From contig CAIXPV010000164.1 in assembly GCA_903921405.1 (NCBI GenBank), positions 1 through 5,229 of the forward strand: a stretch of 5,229 bases of DNA, read 5' to 3'. Source of the stretch: an uncultured Actinomycetes bacterium (GTDB taxonomy: Bacteria; Actinomycetota; Actinomycetes; Nanopelagicales; Nanopelagicaceae). Numbering within the stretch: position 1 is the stretch's first letter; each line of letters opens with the position of its first letter. Shown in pieces: positions 4,996 through 5,229 of the stretch. The notes below the pieces were generated by a model, which saw only the letters and a list, made by a program, of their open reading frames with translations, was not told where the DNA came from and made no database searches. The translations under genes and the position numbers were made by a program.

Positions 4996-5229
4996 GGGGG
5001 TGAACGGTCTCGACTTTGGATGTTGAGGCAGGGGAAGCGGGCCGAGGAAGCCGGAATGATCTCGTAAACCAATAATCCGTGCAAAAAATAACTGCTGACA
5101 CTAATCAGCAAGCTTTCACACTCGCTGCATAAGCTAGTTTGAAGCCGTTAGCCCAGATGCCGCTCTCGGTCTGGAATCTAGCGTCGATAGAGGGCTTTTC
5201 ATCGCATAGGTGTTACGAACTATGCGAGA
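4996..5229 (+). ncRNA. ssrA: Transfer-messenger RNA (tmRNA), 3' partial
   Basis: tmRNA acts as tRNA and then as mRNA on stalled ribosomes, adding a degradation tag with help from SmpB. The mature 5' end should be the GGGGGTGA at 4996. It is followed by ACGGTCTCGACTTTGGA, matching the tRNA-like start of actinobacterial tmRNAs. Pseudoknot 1 is recognisable: GGC (5040-5042) with GCC (5050-5052), and CGAG (5043-5046) with CTCG (5061-5064). The tag frame follows an A-rich single-stranded stretch. Past the tag, CCAGA/TCTGG (5153-5157 with 5170-5174) and an 8-bp stem (5202-5209 with 5220-5227) fit the later helices and pseudoknots. Only 234 nt are in the window; the remaining pseudoknots and the 3' tRNA-like half with CCA lie to the right. 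Confidence 0.95.
5094..5132 (+). other. tmRNA tag reading frame, ADTNQQAFTLAA
   Basis: The resume codon is most likely GCT at 5094, preceded by ATAACT, which resembles the bases ahead of known resume codons. The frame encodes the 12-residue tag ADTNQQAFTLAA and ends at TAA (5130-5132). The C-terminal LAA is the determinant read by ClpX and related adaptors. The QQAF segment resembles the Streptomyces tag, but Thr replaces the usual Ala before LAA. The alternative GCA at 5081 hits a stop after five codons and lacks the LAA ending. Confidence 0.92.

Noticed and set aside
5081..5098. GCA as the tmRNA resume codon
   Set aside because: The frame stops at TGA after five codons and lacks the LAA ending; GCT at 5094 gives a proper tag.
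4874..5101. 75-codon antisense open frame across the spacer and tmRNA
   Set aside because: It covers the hairpins and the 5' part of ssrA, which explain the sequence better; no protein motif is seen.

Overview
The window reads as a stretch of chromosome from an actinobacterium of moderate GC content. Three things support this: the gene order release factor 2 (prfB), ftsE, ftsX, smpB, ssrA; the close resemblance of the RF2 and FtsE proteins to mycobacterial family members as I remember them; and a tmRNA tag of the actinobacterial QQAF-type. The composition is far less GC-rich than Streptomyces or Mycobacterium. That would fit a small-genome freshwater lineage such as the Nanopelagicales (acI), but the lineage is inference. 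All recognisable genes are on the + strand.

Region by region: (1) Bases 1-1164 hold the end of a Tad/Flp pilus locus. A TadE-like pseudopilin is open to the left edge and is followed by an overlapping TadE/TadG-like protein. Both have an in-frame tandem repeat just before the prepilin-type segment: 18-bp units in the first gene, 24-bp units in the second. (2) Bases 1187-2287 hold prfB. It probably starts leaderless from a -10 box just upstream and ends at a UUCG-loop terminator. (3) Bases 2471-4073 hold ftsE and ftsX, the ABC-type regulator of septal peptidoglycan hydrolysis, separated by 10 bp. (4) Bases 4115-4618 hold smpB. (5) Bases 4619-4995 are a non-coding stretch of about 380 bp. It contains a 58-bp composite tandem repeat (15-bp then 7-bp units), a TTGACA box, a 12-bp hairpin and a 67-nt imperfect hairpin. 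(6) From 4996 the tmRNA gene ssrA runs off the right edge. Its pseudoknot 1 and tag reading frame are visible, and the tag is ADTNQQAFTLAA.

How the genes fit together: prfB handles normal termination at UGA and UAA codons. SmpB and tmRNA rescue ribosomes stalled on broken messages. FtsEX, which sits between them, couples cytoplasmic ATP hydrolysis to cell-wall cleavage at division. The Tad genes would serve a surface pilus. The core genes are ordinary. The less ordinary content is the repeat arrays, three or four of unrelated unit length in about 5 kb, and the highly structured DNA just upstream of ssrA.
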